Source: Acidimicrobiales bacterium (GTDB taxonomy: Bacteria; Actinomycetota; Acidimicrobiia; Acidimicrobiales; JABEUL01). Taken from it: a stretch of DNA of 11,261 nucleotides. The position numbers and the translations under genes are program-made. Below the pieces are notes generated by a model. It saw only the letters and a list, made by a program, of their open reading frames with translations. It had not been told where the DNA came from and ran no database searches. Positions within the stretch are counted from its first letter, which is position 1. The number at the start of each line of letters is the position of its first letter. Below, piece by piece: positions 1 to 6,799 of the stretch. The DNA is taken from contig JABEUL010000068.1 in assembly GCA_013044465.1 (NCBI GenBank), positions 1 through 11,261 of the forward strand. The letters are read 5' to 3'.

Positions 1-771
1 ATCATCATCTCTGTGAAGTAATACTGAGGCACCTTTTGGCACATATCCGTATTTGTGAATGTCTGCTGAAATGGCAGTTACACCCGGTACTCTAAAGTCG
101 AAGAGCGGCACGTCTCTGCCAAGTTTCTCTAAAAATGGAAGAACGAACCCACCGATGCAAGCATCCACATGACAACCAGCCCCAGAACTTTGAGCTATCG
201 AAGCGATTTCTTCAACTTGGTCCATTATGCCGTATGGGTAACAAAATGCCGATGCGACAACTACCGCAGTTTCATCTGTGACTACATTTCTAAGCGTATC
301 TAGATCAGCTCGATAGAATTTGTCAAGTGGGACCTGTACTAGTTCAAGGCCAAAATATGAGGCCGCTTTGGCATAGGCTGGGTGCGCCGAAGTGGCGGCC
401 ACAATCTTTGGAGATTTGACGCCTCTTGCAACTGCCCTAGCCTTATGGACACTCATTGACATAAGAATTGACTCGGTTCCACCTGATGTCATTGCACCGC
501 CTCGCCTAGAAGTCTCCTTTCTATTCAATAAGTTACTTACTGAGTCGATTACCTCTTCTTCCAAATGGGCTAATTCTGGAAACTTAAAGGGGTTGAGGGC
601 ATTTTCAAATAGGTACATTTGGCTAACTTCAGAAACTAATGTTTCAATGTCATCTCGTCCCGTTGGATATACCAAGCCAAATAACTGCGCTGAGTTCAAA
701 TCGGGATCTTTTGATTTTCTGGCTTTTAGCTCTCTTAAGATGTCGCTGAATGACTCACCTTGAAGCTTCAT
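1..771 (-). CDS. PLP-dependent lyase/decarboxylase, sphingosine-1-phosphate lyase-like (3' end cut by window edge)
   Basis: The first 257 codons are visible; the frame is open to the left edge, so the C-terminal part is missing. The protein resembles the sphingosine-1-phosphate lyase branch of the group II PLP decarboxylases. Visible hallmarks are a YPTG segment (residues 35-38), TSGGTES (95-101, phosphate-binding loop region), SAHPAY (128-133, with H130 the likely ring-stacking histidine), HVDACIGGF (201-209, with D203 the likely PLP pyridine-nitrogen partner) and DIHKYGYVPKG (237-247, with K240 the likely Schiff-base lysine). Family members cleave phosphorylated long-chain bases into an aldehyde and phosphoethanolamine, but relatives decarboxylate amino acids, so the substrate here is open. 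The ATG start is preceded by AAAGGA at good spacing. There is no N-terminal membrane anchor of the eukaryotic kind. It lies on the same strand as the purine operon but 233 bases downstream, probably with its own promoter. The family call is firm; the physiological role is not. Confidence 0.85.
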   Translation of the reverse strand, partial: MKLQGESFSDILRELKARKSKDPDLNSAQLFGLVYPTGRDDIETLVSEVSQMYLFENALNPFKFPELAHLEEEVIDSVSNLLNRKETSRRGGAMTSGGTESILMSMSVHKARAVARGVKSPKIVAATSAHPAYAKAASYFGLELVQVPLDKFYRADLDTLRNVVTDETAVVVASAFCYPYGIMDQVEEIASIAQSSGAGCHVDACIGGFVLPFLEKLGRDVPLFDFRVPGVTAISADIHKYGYVPKGASVLLHRDDD

Positions 772-808
772 TTATTTTCCTTTGCAATTTTACTCTCACC
801 TTCATCTA

Positions 809-843
809 GGAATAAGTATAGAGAACAGCGCCAATGTTTGACG
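809..843 (-). promoter_or_regulatory. Possible promoter of the lyase-like gene
   Basis: On the minus strand TATACT (positions 820-815) is a good -10 box lying 43 bases upstream of the ATG at 771, which implies a leader of roughly 37 bases. The -35 region (CGTCAA or GTCAAA around 843-837) is a poor match to TTGACA. The rest of the 772-1004 gap has a T6 run on the minus strand near 896-901 without a convincing stem before it, and no RNA gene that I can recognise. Confidence 0.35.
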
Positions 844-1004
844 AGTAGTTTCATCTACCGAATTAGCACTTTATTCCTCTTTTCCAATTTCGGCAAAAAA
901 GTCTTGGCAGGTGCAACTTTCATTTGGATCGAGTTAACGAGATAGCTGCAATAACTCCAGGGAGTCAGATCTGAAATAGACCAGCAGGAGAGAAAGTTGG
1001 CCTG

Positions 1005-1658
1005 TTAACTCTTTAGAAGGGACTTCCAAAATAGAAGCCCATCGCTTCCTCCAGTAATTTCGCTAATGGCCCTTTCTGGATGAGGCATGAGGCCAACGAT
1101 GTTTCCTCTGTCATTTCGAATGCCGGCAATCGAGTTTACAGAGCCATTTGGATTGTCGCAGTACTTAAGTATTACTTGTCCATTGGCTTCTAATTCATCT
1201 ACATTCTCGTTCGTGTAGTTTCCGCTGAAGTGGTTTATTGGAAGCGTGACGACAGTCCCAGGTGAAACTACCTTGGTAAAGCAACTTTTATCGGAAACGA
1301 CCTCCAGTGTGACTTTTTCACATATAAAAGTTAAGCCCCTATTTTTTTGCAGTGCACCGGGGAGCAATCCAGCTTCTGTTAGAACCTGAAAACCGTTGCA
1401 GATACCTACTATTTTCCCCCCATCTGCACCAAACTTTGAGATCCCTTCCATAATTTTAGAAAATCTCGCAATTGCACCTGGGCGAAGATAGTCACCGTGT
1501 GCGAAACCACCGGCCAGTATCACCGAATCATATTTCGGCACAAAACTATTCCCATGCCACAGGAGGTGACCATTGGCGCCTGAAGCATCAATGGCCTCCA
1601 AGACATCGAATTCACAGTTTGTACCTGGAAAAACGACTACTCCTACGTCAGTTGCCAT
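1005..1658 (-). CDS. purQ: Phosphoribosylformylglycinamidine synthase, glutaminase subunit PurQ
   Basis: This is the class I glutamine amidotransferase subunit of FGAM synthase. It releases ammonia from glutamine and passes it to PurL for step 4 of purine synthesis. The 217 residues match the usual stand-alone PurQ length. An FPGTNCE segment (10-16) follows the first beta strand, typical of the family. The nucleophile elbow GICNGFQ (85-91) carries the catalytic C87, and MPHPER (191-196) supplies H193 and E195 of the triad. The ATG start at 1658 has only a weak ribosome site and follows the purS stop by 20 bases, so translation is probably coupled. It is the last gene of the operon. PurL, usually encoded just after purQ, is not here; the next gene is the unrelated lyase. 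Confidence 0.97.
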   Translation of the reverse strand: MATDVGVVVFPGTNCEFDVLEAIDASGANGHLLWHGNSFVPKYDSVILAGGFAHGDYLRPGAIARFSKIMEGISKFGADGGKIVGICNGFQVLTEAGLLPGALQKNRGLTFICEKVTLEVVSDKSCFTKVVSPGTVVTLPINHFSGNYTNENVDELEANGQVILKYCDNPNGSVNSIAGIRNDRGNIVGLMPHPERAISEITGGSDGLLFWKSLLKS

Positions 1659-1678
1659 CTAGAACTTCAAACCAGTGC

Positions 1679-1930
1679 TCATGAAATTACTGAAATCTTA
1701 AAACTCTCTAGGACAGGATTGGCAAGCAGCCTCTTGCAAAGTTCTTCACCCTTGGCAACTGCTTCACTGGCACTAGCTGCCGATACAGCGAATCTTATGG
1801 CTTTTCCAACTGAGACATTCGAGATCTCTTCAAAGCCAAGAGCGGGGAGGGCTCGCAAAATTGTGCCTCCTTCAGGATCGGCAATTCCAGATTTATGTCG
1901 TATTTCTGCAAGTAACTCAAATTCGGACAA
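1679..1930 (-). CDS. purS: Phosphoribosylformylglycinamidine synthase subunit PurS
   Basis: PurS is the small bridging subunit that holds PurQ against PurL in the three-part FGAM synthase and helps form the ammonia route. From the TTG start the protein has 83 residues, the normal size for the family. It shows the family pattern: a first beta strand (FELLAEI), then KSGIADPEGGTILRAL (residues 13-28), LGFEEISNVSVGKAIRF (31-47) and a final helix plus strand. I chose TTG at 1930 because AGGAG sits seven bases upstream and the start then follows the purC stop by two bases, the same spacing seen between purB and purC. A GTG at 1948 is in frame and would add six residues and overlap purC, but it lacks a good ribosome site. 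Its position between purC and purQ is the common actinobacterial order. Confidence 0.93.
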   Translation of the reverse strand: MSEFELLAEIRHKSGIADPEGGTILRALPALGFEEISNVSVGKAIRFAVSAASASEAVAKGEELCKRLLANPVLESFKISVIS

Positions 1931-1932
1931 TT

Positions 1933-2844
1933 TCAAACTCCTGGCCACTCGTCGAGTGATTTATCAAAGATTTTTTCATAAGCTTCCTCGTAACGTCGTG
2001 ACGTACTTGTTACGACTTCGTCGGGAAGTCTTGGGGGTGGAGGTGTTTTGTCCCAACCAGTTGACTCAAGCCAGTCTCTTACAGGCTGTTTATCAAATGA
2101 AGGTGGAGTTGAACCTTCGATCCATTGGTCCTTTGGCCAAAACCTTGATGAATCCGGGGTGAGCACCTCATCGCAAATTGACATCTCCCCATTGATATAG
2201 CCCAGTTCAAACTTGGTGTCAGCGACAATAATGCCATGCTCGAAAGCTTTTTTTCTGCCTATTTCGTATGCGCTTAGGGATATGTCTCTAGCTCTGTTTG
2301 CTGCTTCTAGGCCGATTAAATTTACTGCTTCTTCAAAAGAAATATTTTCGTCATGTCCAATGTCAGCTTTTGTAGATGGTGTGAAGATTGGTTCAGGTAA
2401 CTGAGAAGACTCTAAAAGTCCAGGACTAACAGAAGTGAAATGGACAGTCCCGTTTTTAGAGTACTCCTTCCAAGCTGAACCCGAGATATAGCCCCTGACA
2501 ATGCATTCAATGGGAAGCATCTTGGCTTTTTTAACTAAAGTTGTGCGACCGGCTAGCGACTCAATTAAGTTTTTCTCCTCGATCGATCTATCATCAATAA
2601 GGAATTCATCGATTTCAGTAGAAACTAAATGATTGGGTGCAACACCTGATAACTCATTTAACCAAGCGACGGTCATTGCGGTGAGAACTCGGCCTTTATT
2701 TGGAATTGGCTCGTTTAAGACCACATCAAATGCTGAGATCCGATCAGATGCAACTAAGACAAGCATCTCATCTTGGAACTCATACATATCCCTTACTTTG
2801 CCTCGGTTTACAAGTTTTAGAGTTGAAAACTTCAACTTATCCAC
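1933..2844 (-). CDS. purC: Phosphoribosylaminoimidazole-succinocarboxamide synthase (SAICAR synthase)
   Basis: PurC joins CAIR and aspartate using ATP to give SAICAR, step 7 in bacterial numbering, in the cytoplasm. The 303-residue protein carries the family landmarks in order: GKVRDMY (15-21, nucleotide loop), SDRISAFDV (33-41), ECIVRGYISGSAW (113-125), PEPIFTPSTKA (150-160), ADTKFE (208-213) and DEVLTPDSSRFWP (225-237). This length is the longer PurC type (about 290-310 residues), as opposed to the roughly 240-residue type of enteric bacteria and Bacillus. The start is GTG, with a strong GGAGGAG eight bases upstream and two bases after the purB stop. Its end touches purS. No key motif is missing. 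Confidence 0.97.
   Translation of the reverse strand: MDKLKFSTLKLVNRGKVRDMYEFQDEMLVLVASDRISAFDVVLNEPIPNKGRVLTAMTVAWLNELSGVAPNHLVSTEIDEFLIDDRSIEEKNLIESLAGRTTLVKKAKMLPIECIVRGYISGSAWKEYSKNGTVHFTSVSPGLLESSQLPEPIFTPSTKADIGHDENISFEEAVNLIGLEAANRARDISLSAYEIGRKKAFEHGIIVADTKFELGYINGEMSICDEVLTPDSSRFWPKDQWIEGSTPPSFDKQPVRDWLESTGWDKTPPPPRLPDEVVTSTSRRYEEAYEKIFDKSLDEWPGV
1938..1942 (-). promoter_or_regulatory. Ribosome binding site deciding the purS start
   Basis: AGGAG on the minus strand lies inside the last codons of purC, with a seven-base spacer to the TTG at 1930. It lies downstream of the alternative GTG at 1948, so it can serve only the TTG start. Confidence 0.6.
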
Positions 2845-2846
2845 TT

Positions 2847-4154
2847 CTACAGCTCCTCCAATGTCTTTACTGTTCTATTTGCATGTCGTAGTATTCTCGA
2901 CAAATTGAAAGCATTTTCAATTTCTTTTTCACCTAAAATCCTACCCACTTCCTCATTTGCCTCGATCACTTCTTTTAAAGAGCGGTTGCCAGATAGTGCC
3001 TCTTTGGAAGAGCTTTGAACTATTCGATAAGCCGAGTCCCGCTCTAGTCCACTGTCAACTAGGGCCAAAAGAACTGACTGAGAAAAAACCACACCGTTTG
3101 AAAGCTCCAAATTAGCGAGCATTTTCTCAGGATGGACATCTAAATTTGTTATCAGGGAAGTCGCTTTCTTGAGCATGTAGTGGGCAAGAATAGAAGCGTC
3201 CGGGAGAATAATGCGCTCTACGCTTGAGTGCGAGATATCCCGTTCGTGCCAAAGTGCGATGTCTTCCAACCCAGAAAGCAAATAGCCCCGAAGGACTCTT
3301 GCCAATCCGCAAAGCCTTTCCGAAAGAATCGGATTTCGTTTATGAGGCATCGCAGAGGAGCCTTTTTGACCGGATTTAAAAGCTTCATTAGCTTCGCCCA
3401 ATTCGGTCCTTGCCATATGTCTGATTTCTGTGGCAACCATTTCAATGGTCGAACCAATGGAAGCTAAAGCATATAAGTACTCGGCATGACGATCTCTCGA
3501 TATGACCTGTGTAGCAGGAACTGGTTCAAGTCCCAATAAGTCGCAGGCAAGTTTTTCTATTTCAGGGTCAATGTTTGAATACGTTCCAACCGCACCGGAA
3601 AGTTTGCCAACGGAAACTCCTTTGACTGCCCGGTCGAGCCTTACGGCATCCCGTTTGACCTGGAGGGCAAATAGAGCGAGTTTGGCACCAAATGTGGTGG
3701 GCTCAGCATGCATGCCATGTGTCCTGCCGACCATGGGAGTATCTTGGAACTCGACTGCACGAATTTTAAGAGCTTCAAAGAATTCGTTAATAGTTTGAAT
3801 CAAGAGGCTGCCCGATTCTTTCAAAGTCAGACCAAGTGCAGTGTCTACTACGTCTGAACTCGTTAGACCATAATGAATCCATTGAGCCTCACTTGTGCCA
3901 ATTGTGCTCTGAACAACATCTACAAATGCTGCCAAGTCGTGGTCCGTAATCATCTCACGTTCTTCGACTCTTTTTATAAAGGCGTCATCAATCGTGGGTC
4001 TACTTGCCAATAAAGCGCTCACTTTATTACTGTCAAATTTGCCAAATTTCGCCAATGCTTGAACTACAGCAAGTTCAACGTCAAGCCATTTGCTCAATCT
4101 GGCTTGGTCACTAAAAAGATCTGCCATCTCCGGCAACGAGTAACGGTTAATCAT
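2847..4154 (-). CDS. purB: Adenylosuccinate lyase
   Basis: PurB eliminates fumarate twice in the pathway: from SAICAR to give AICAR, and from adenylosuccinate to give AMP. The 435 residues match the shorter, non-enteric type of the enzyme (fumarase/aspartase superfamily). Signature regions are TSSDVVDT (98-105), GRTHGMHAEPTTFG (143-156, including T145 and H146 of the active site) and the mobile loop GSSAMPHKRNP (265-275) with the catalytic serine. The ATG overlaps the purD stop in an ATGA arrangement (four bases shared), and the ribosome site is weak (GAAAG), so coupling to purD is likely. It is followed two bases later by purC. Placing it with purA in one operon puts both steps from IMP to AMP under one control. 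Confidence 0.97.
   Translation of the reverse strand: MINRYSLPEMADLFSDQARLSKWLDVELAVVQALAKFGKFDSNKVSALLASRPTIDDAFIKRVEEREMITDHDLAAFVDVVQSTIGTSEAQWIHYGLTSSDVVDTALGLTLKESGSLLIQTINEFFEALKIRAVEFQDTPMVGRTHGMHAEPTTFGAKLALFALQVKRDAVRLDRAVKGVSVGKLSGAVGTYSNIDPEIEKLACDLLGLEPVPATQVISRDRHAEYLYALASIGSTIEMVATEIRHMARTELGEANEAFKSGQKGSSAMPHKRNPILSERLCGLARVLRGYLLSGLEDIALWHERDISHSSVERIILPDASILAHYMLKKATSLITNLDVHPEKMLANLELSNGVVFSQSVLLALVDSGLERDSAYRIVQSSSKEALSGNRSLKEVIEANEEVGRILGEKEIENAFNLSRILRHANRTVKTLEEL
2853..2859 (-). promoter_or_regulatory. Strong ribosome binding site for purC
   Basis: GGAGGAG on the minus strand, inside the final codons of purB, has an eight-base spacer to the GTG at 2844. It supports that non-ATG start and suggests purC can be loaded independently of purB termination. 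Confidence 0.6.
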
Positions 4155-5461
4155 GCGCTTTCATTTGTAGATTCTAGTTCCACAGCCATAAGGCCAATAT
4201 CTCGGCGAAAGTGCATACCTTCGAATTCTATGCCCTCAATTGACCGATATGCGTTTTCACGTGCTTCAATTAAATTATCTCCCAATGCACTAACCGACAT
4301 AACCCTTCCCCCGGAAGTGAGCAGTGCGCCGTCTTCTCTTTGTGTGACTCCAGCAAAGAACACTTGGGATTTACCCACTTTTTCTCGGTTAATTTCTATC
4401 GGTTCGCCAAGTTTGGGAGATTCTGGATAACCAGGTGCACTTAAAACAACGTTCACGCACCTCTTCGGAGAAAATCGGGGTTCCGTTGATAGGTGTCCTG
4501 TGGCAACTTGATCCAAGAGGGAGACTAGGTCACCTTCTAACCTTGGGAGTACTGCCTGGGTTTCAGGATCACCAAAGCGAATATTGTACTCAACTACCTT
4601 GGGACCCTCCTCTGTGAGCATTAATCCGGCGTATAAAACTCCCCTGTAATCAATGCCATCTTTGATCAGGCGTCCTAAAAGAGGTTCCACAGCACGTTCC
4701 ATTGCATCGTCGACTAGTTTGTCAATGGATTCACCTGACTGGAGTGGGACAGGTGAAAATGCACCCATTCCGCCAGTATTGGCGCCCTCGTCACCGTCAA
4801 ATACTCGTTTGGCATCCCTGGCAGGTGACATTGGAGCAAGTGTTTTTCCATCCGTTAGGACCATGAGAGAAAGCTCAAGACCTTCCATATACTCTTCAAT
4901 AACTACCTTGGTTCCAGCAGCACCGAAGCTTTCACCCGACAGTTTGGAGCGAACATCATCTATGGCATGCGCTAGAGAGTCAGTAACCAAGACACCTTTT
5001 CCAGCTGCAAGTCCATCAGTTTTGATTACCCATGGACCTTTCATCTCCTTTAGGTATCTTCGAGCACGTTCAAATTCATCAAAAACACCAAATTTTGCAG
5101 TTGGCACACCAGATTTTGTCAAGATTTCTTTCATCCAGATTTTAGAACCCTCGAGCTTGGCCCCATCGGCGCCTGGGCCGACTACTTTTTTCCCCAGAGA
5201 CCTTAACTTATCTGCCAGTCCCTCCACCAAGGGCACTTCAGGCCCTATTACGTAAAGACTTGCTTCAATTGCTTCAGGTGGAAGATCAGTGATGTCGATT
5301 GTGCCAAATTCAGTGGCAGGAGAGCCATCTCTTGCGTCTAGATTTGCAGTCATTCCAGGGTTTCCTGGAGTCACAATAACCTTCTCGCATGATTTTGCCA
5401 AAGTTAGTGCAAGTGCGTGCTCTCTGGCGCCTGAACCTACAACACATATTGTAGATTTCAC
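4151..5461 (-). CDS. purD: Phosphoribosylamine-glycine ligase (GAR synthetase)
   Basis: PurD uses ATP to join glycine to phosphoribosylamine, step 2 of purine synthesis. The 436 residues are the normal length for the monofunctional enzyme. An N-terminal PurD domain begins with GSGAREHA (9-16). The ATP-grasp core shows LEGSKIWMKEIL (103-114), IKTDGLAAGKGV (146-157), FDGDEGANTGGMG (221-233) and the metal-binding YNIRFGDPETQ (292-302). A C-terminal domain with SGGRVMSV (383-390) follows. The start is GTG and shares its G with the purA stop (TAGTG), with TGGAG eight bases upstream inside purA, a clear case for translational coupling. The unstable phosphoribosylamine made by PurF is its substrate; purF lies in the divergent operon. 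Confidence 0.97.
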   Translation of the reverse strand: MKSTICVVGSGAREHALALTLAKSCEKVIVTPGNPGMTANLDARDGSPATEFGTIDITDLPPEAIEASLYVIGPEVPLVEGLADKLRSLGKKVVGPGADGAKLEGSKIWMKEILTKSGVPTAKFGVFDEFERARRYLKEMKGPWVIKTDGLAAGKGVLVTDSLAHAIDDVRSKLSGESFGAAGTKVVIEEYMEGLELSLMVLTDGKTLAPMSPARDAKRVFDGDEGANTGGMGAFSPVPLQSGESIDKLVDDAMERAVEPLLGRLIKDGIDYRGVLYAGLMLTEEGPKVVEYNIRFGDPETQAVLPRLEGDLVSLLDQVATGHLSTEPRFSPKRCVNVVLSAPGYPESPKLGEPIEINREKVGKSQVFFAGVTQREDGALLTSGGRVMSVSALGDNLIEARENAYRSIEGIEFEGMHFRRDIGLMAVELESTNESA

Positions 5462-6738
5462 TACTCAAACTCCACTATTTGTTCTCTCCCGGGGCCGACC
5501 CCTACATAGGAAACCGGTATTCCAGCTAACTCCTCAAGTCTCGATATATATTTCTTAGCTTGTGATGGAAGTTCTTTTGCATCTGTTATCTGTGTAAGAT
5601 CACACTGCCAGCCTTCAAATACCTCATATATTGGGATCACATGGTGGAGTTCACTTTGATGATAGGGAACTTTCTCCGTTCTCACACCATCAATGTCATA
5701 AGCCACACATATTTTGATGGAATCCAAAGTATCTAATACATCTAATTTTGTGAGCGCAATATGGCTTAGAGAGTTGAGCCGAACCGCGTGGCGGAGCATT
5801 ACGGCATCCATCCATCCCGGACGTCTCCTTCTTCCGGTATTCGTGCCGTATTCATGACCTCGATCAACCAACAACTCGGCTACTTCGCCTTCGACTTCAG
5901 TTGGGAACGGACCTGCTCCAACTCTTGTTATATAGGCTTTGGCAATTCCAATGACTTTGCTGATATCTCTGGGTCCTATCCCAGAACCAGTACATGCCCC
6001 ACCGGCACAAGGATTAGATGACGTCACATAAGGGTATGTGCCGTGATCCAAGTCTAAAAAGGTAGCCTGGGCGCCTTCTAGAAGAATATTTTTCCCGGCA
6101 TCCAATGAGTCATGCAAAAACCCGACTGTATCGCTGATCAGAGGTTCGATTCTGGGTGTGAGTTCATCAAGGTATCTATCAGCAATTTCATTTACATCCA
6201 AGGGCAGTTGGTTATACACCTTTGCCAAAATGGCATTTTTTTCCTTGGTAATAACTTCTAATTTCGCCCTAAATATTTTGGGATCCAACAGATCCTGCAC
6301 CCTTAAGCCCACCCTTGAGGCCTTGTCAGCATAGGCGGGCCCGATACCCCTTTTAGTGGTTCCCAGGCGGTTTTTCCCAAGGAATCTCTCGGTCATTCGA
6401 TCTATTTCAAGGTGGAACGGGAGGATCAGATGAGCATTCCCACTGACCATTAAGCGGGATGTATCGATTCCCTTTGCCGACAACATATCCATTTCGTCCA
6501 ACAAAACACCCGGATCAACTACTACGCCGTTGCCAATAACTGGGGTTATGTGTGGGTAAAGAACACCTGAGGGAACCAACTGAAGGGCAAAGGATTCTCC
6601 CTCAACAACAATAGTGTGGCCTGCATTGTGGCCTCCTTGGTAACGCACGACAACGTCCATCTGACGTGCCAATAAGTCTGTTACCTTTCCTTTTCCTTCG
6701 TCGCCCCATTGGGTCCCTACGACAACGGTCGTGGGCAC
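5461..6738 (-). CDS. purA: Adenylosuccinate synthetase
   Basis: PurA joins IMP and aspartate using GTP, giving adenylosuccinate, the first committed step to AMP. From the GTG at 6738 the protein has 425 residues, the usual size. Landmarks are GTQWGDEGKGK (8-18, P-loop with D13), GGHNAGHT (35-42, H41 catalytic), GTTKRGIGPAY (126-136), TGRRRRPGW (301-309, aspartate loop) and TKLDVLD (330-336, guanine recognition). The frame stays open further upstream, but the homology begins exactly at fM-PTTVVVG, and GAGGAGG lies just before this GTG, so the longer version starting at 6879 inside purF is not credible. It is the first gene of the operon and is divergent from purF. Its stop overlaps the purD start by one base. 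Confidence 0.97.
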   Translation of the reverse strand: MPTTVVVGTQWGDEGKGKVTDLLARQMDVVVRYQGGHNAGHTIVVEGESFALQLVPSGVLYPHITPVIGNGVVVDPGVLLDEMDMLSAKGIDTSRLMVSGNAHLILPFHLEIDRMTERFLGKNRLGTTKRGIGPAYADKASRVGLRVQDLLDPKIFRAKLEVITKEKNAILAKVYNQLPLDVNEIADRYLDELTPRIEPLISDTVGFLHDSLDAGKNILLEGAQATFLDLDHGTYPYVTSSNPCAGGACTGSGIGPRDISKVIGIAKAYITRVGAGPFPTEVEGEVAELLVDRGHEYGTNTGRRRRPGWMDAVMLRHAVRLNSLSHIALTKLDVLDTLDSIKICVAYDIDGVRTEKVPYHQSELHHVIPIYEVFEGWQCDLTQITDAKELPSQAKKYISRLEELAGIPVSYVGVGPGREQIVEFE

Positions 6739-6799
6739 AGGCTGCCTCCTCGCTACAGTTTCCGGGTAGGTTTTAATGCTATACGCTTTAGGCCTCGGT
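6739..6799. promoter_or_regulatory. Divergent purA / purF promoter region
   Basis: The two operons face away from each other across a very short space, so their promoters must overlap each other or the purF 5' end. Two -10-like boxes lie face to face and share the same TATA: TATACG on the plus strand (6780-6785) and TATAGC on the minus strand (6783-6778). Neither has a good -35 partner, so this is tentative. The minus-strand box would give purA a leader of about 33 bases that includes the strong ribosome site. The plus-strand box would place the purF transcript start after the ATG at 6776 and favour the ATG at 6800. I saw no PurR box and no purine riboswitch. Confidence 0.35.
6745..6751 (-). 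promoter_or_regulatory. Strong ribosome binding site deciding the purA start
   Basis: GAGGAGG on the minus strand (6751-6745) has six bases between its final GGAGG and the GTG at 6738. It fixes the start at the family-typical N-terminus rather than at in-frame codons further upstream. Confidence 0.7.

Noticed and set aside
392..945. Open frames on the plus strand at 392-763 and 760-945
   Set aside because: The first is antisense to the conserved lyase motifs; the second has no recognisable domain and no convincing ribosome site or neighbour.
945..1004. Possible terminator or RNA gene after purQ
   Set aside because: The only stem (ACTC-CAGG-GAGT) is four pairs long and has no T run after it; no tRNA arms could be fitted.
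4653..5255. 200-codon open frame on the plus strand inside purD
   Set aside because: It is antisense to well-conserved purD codons and its serine/proline-rich translation is typical of a shadow frame.
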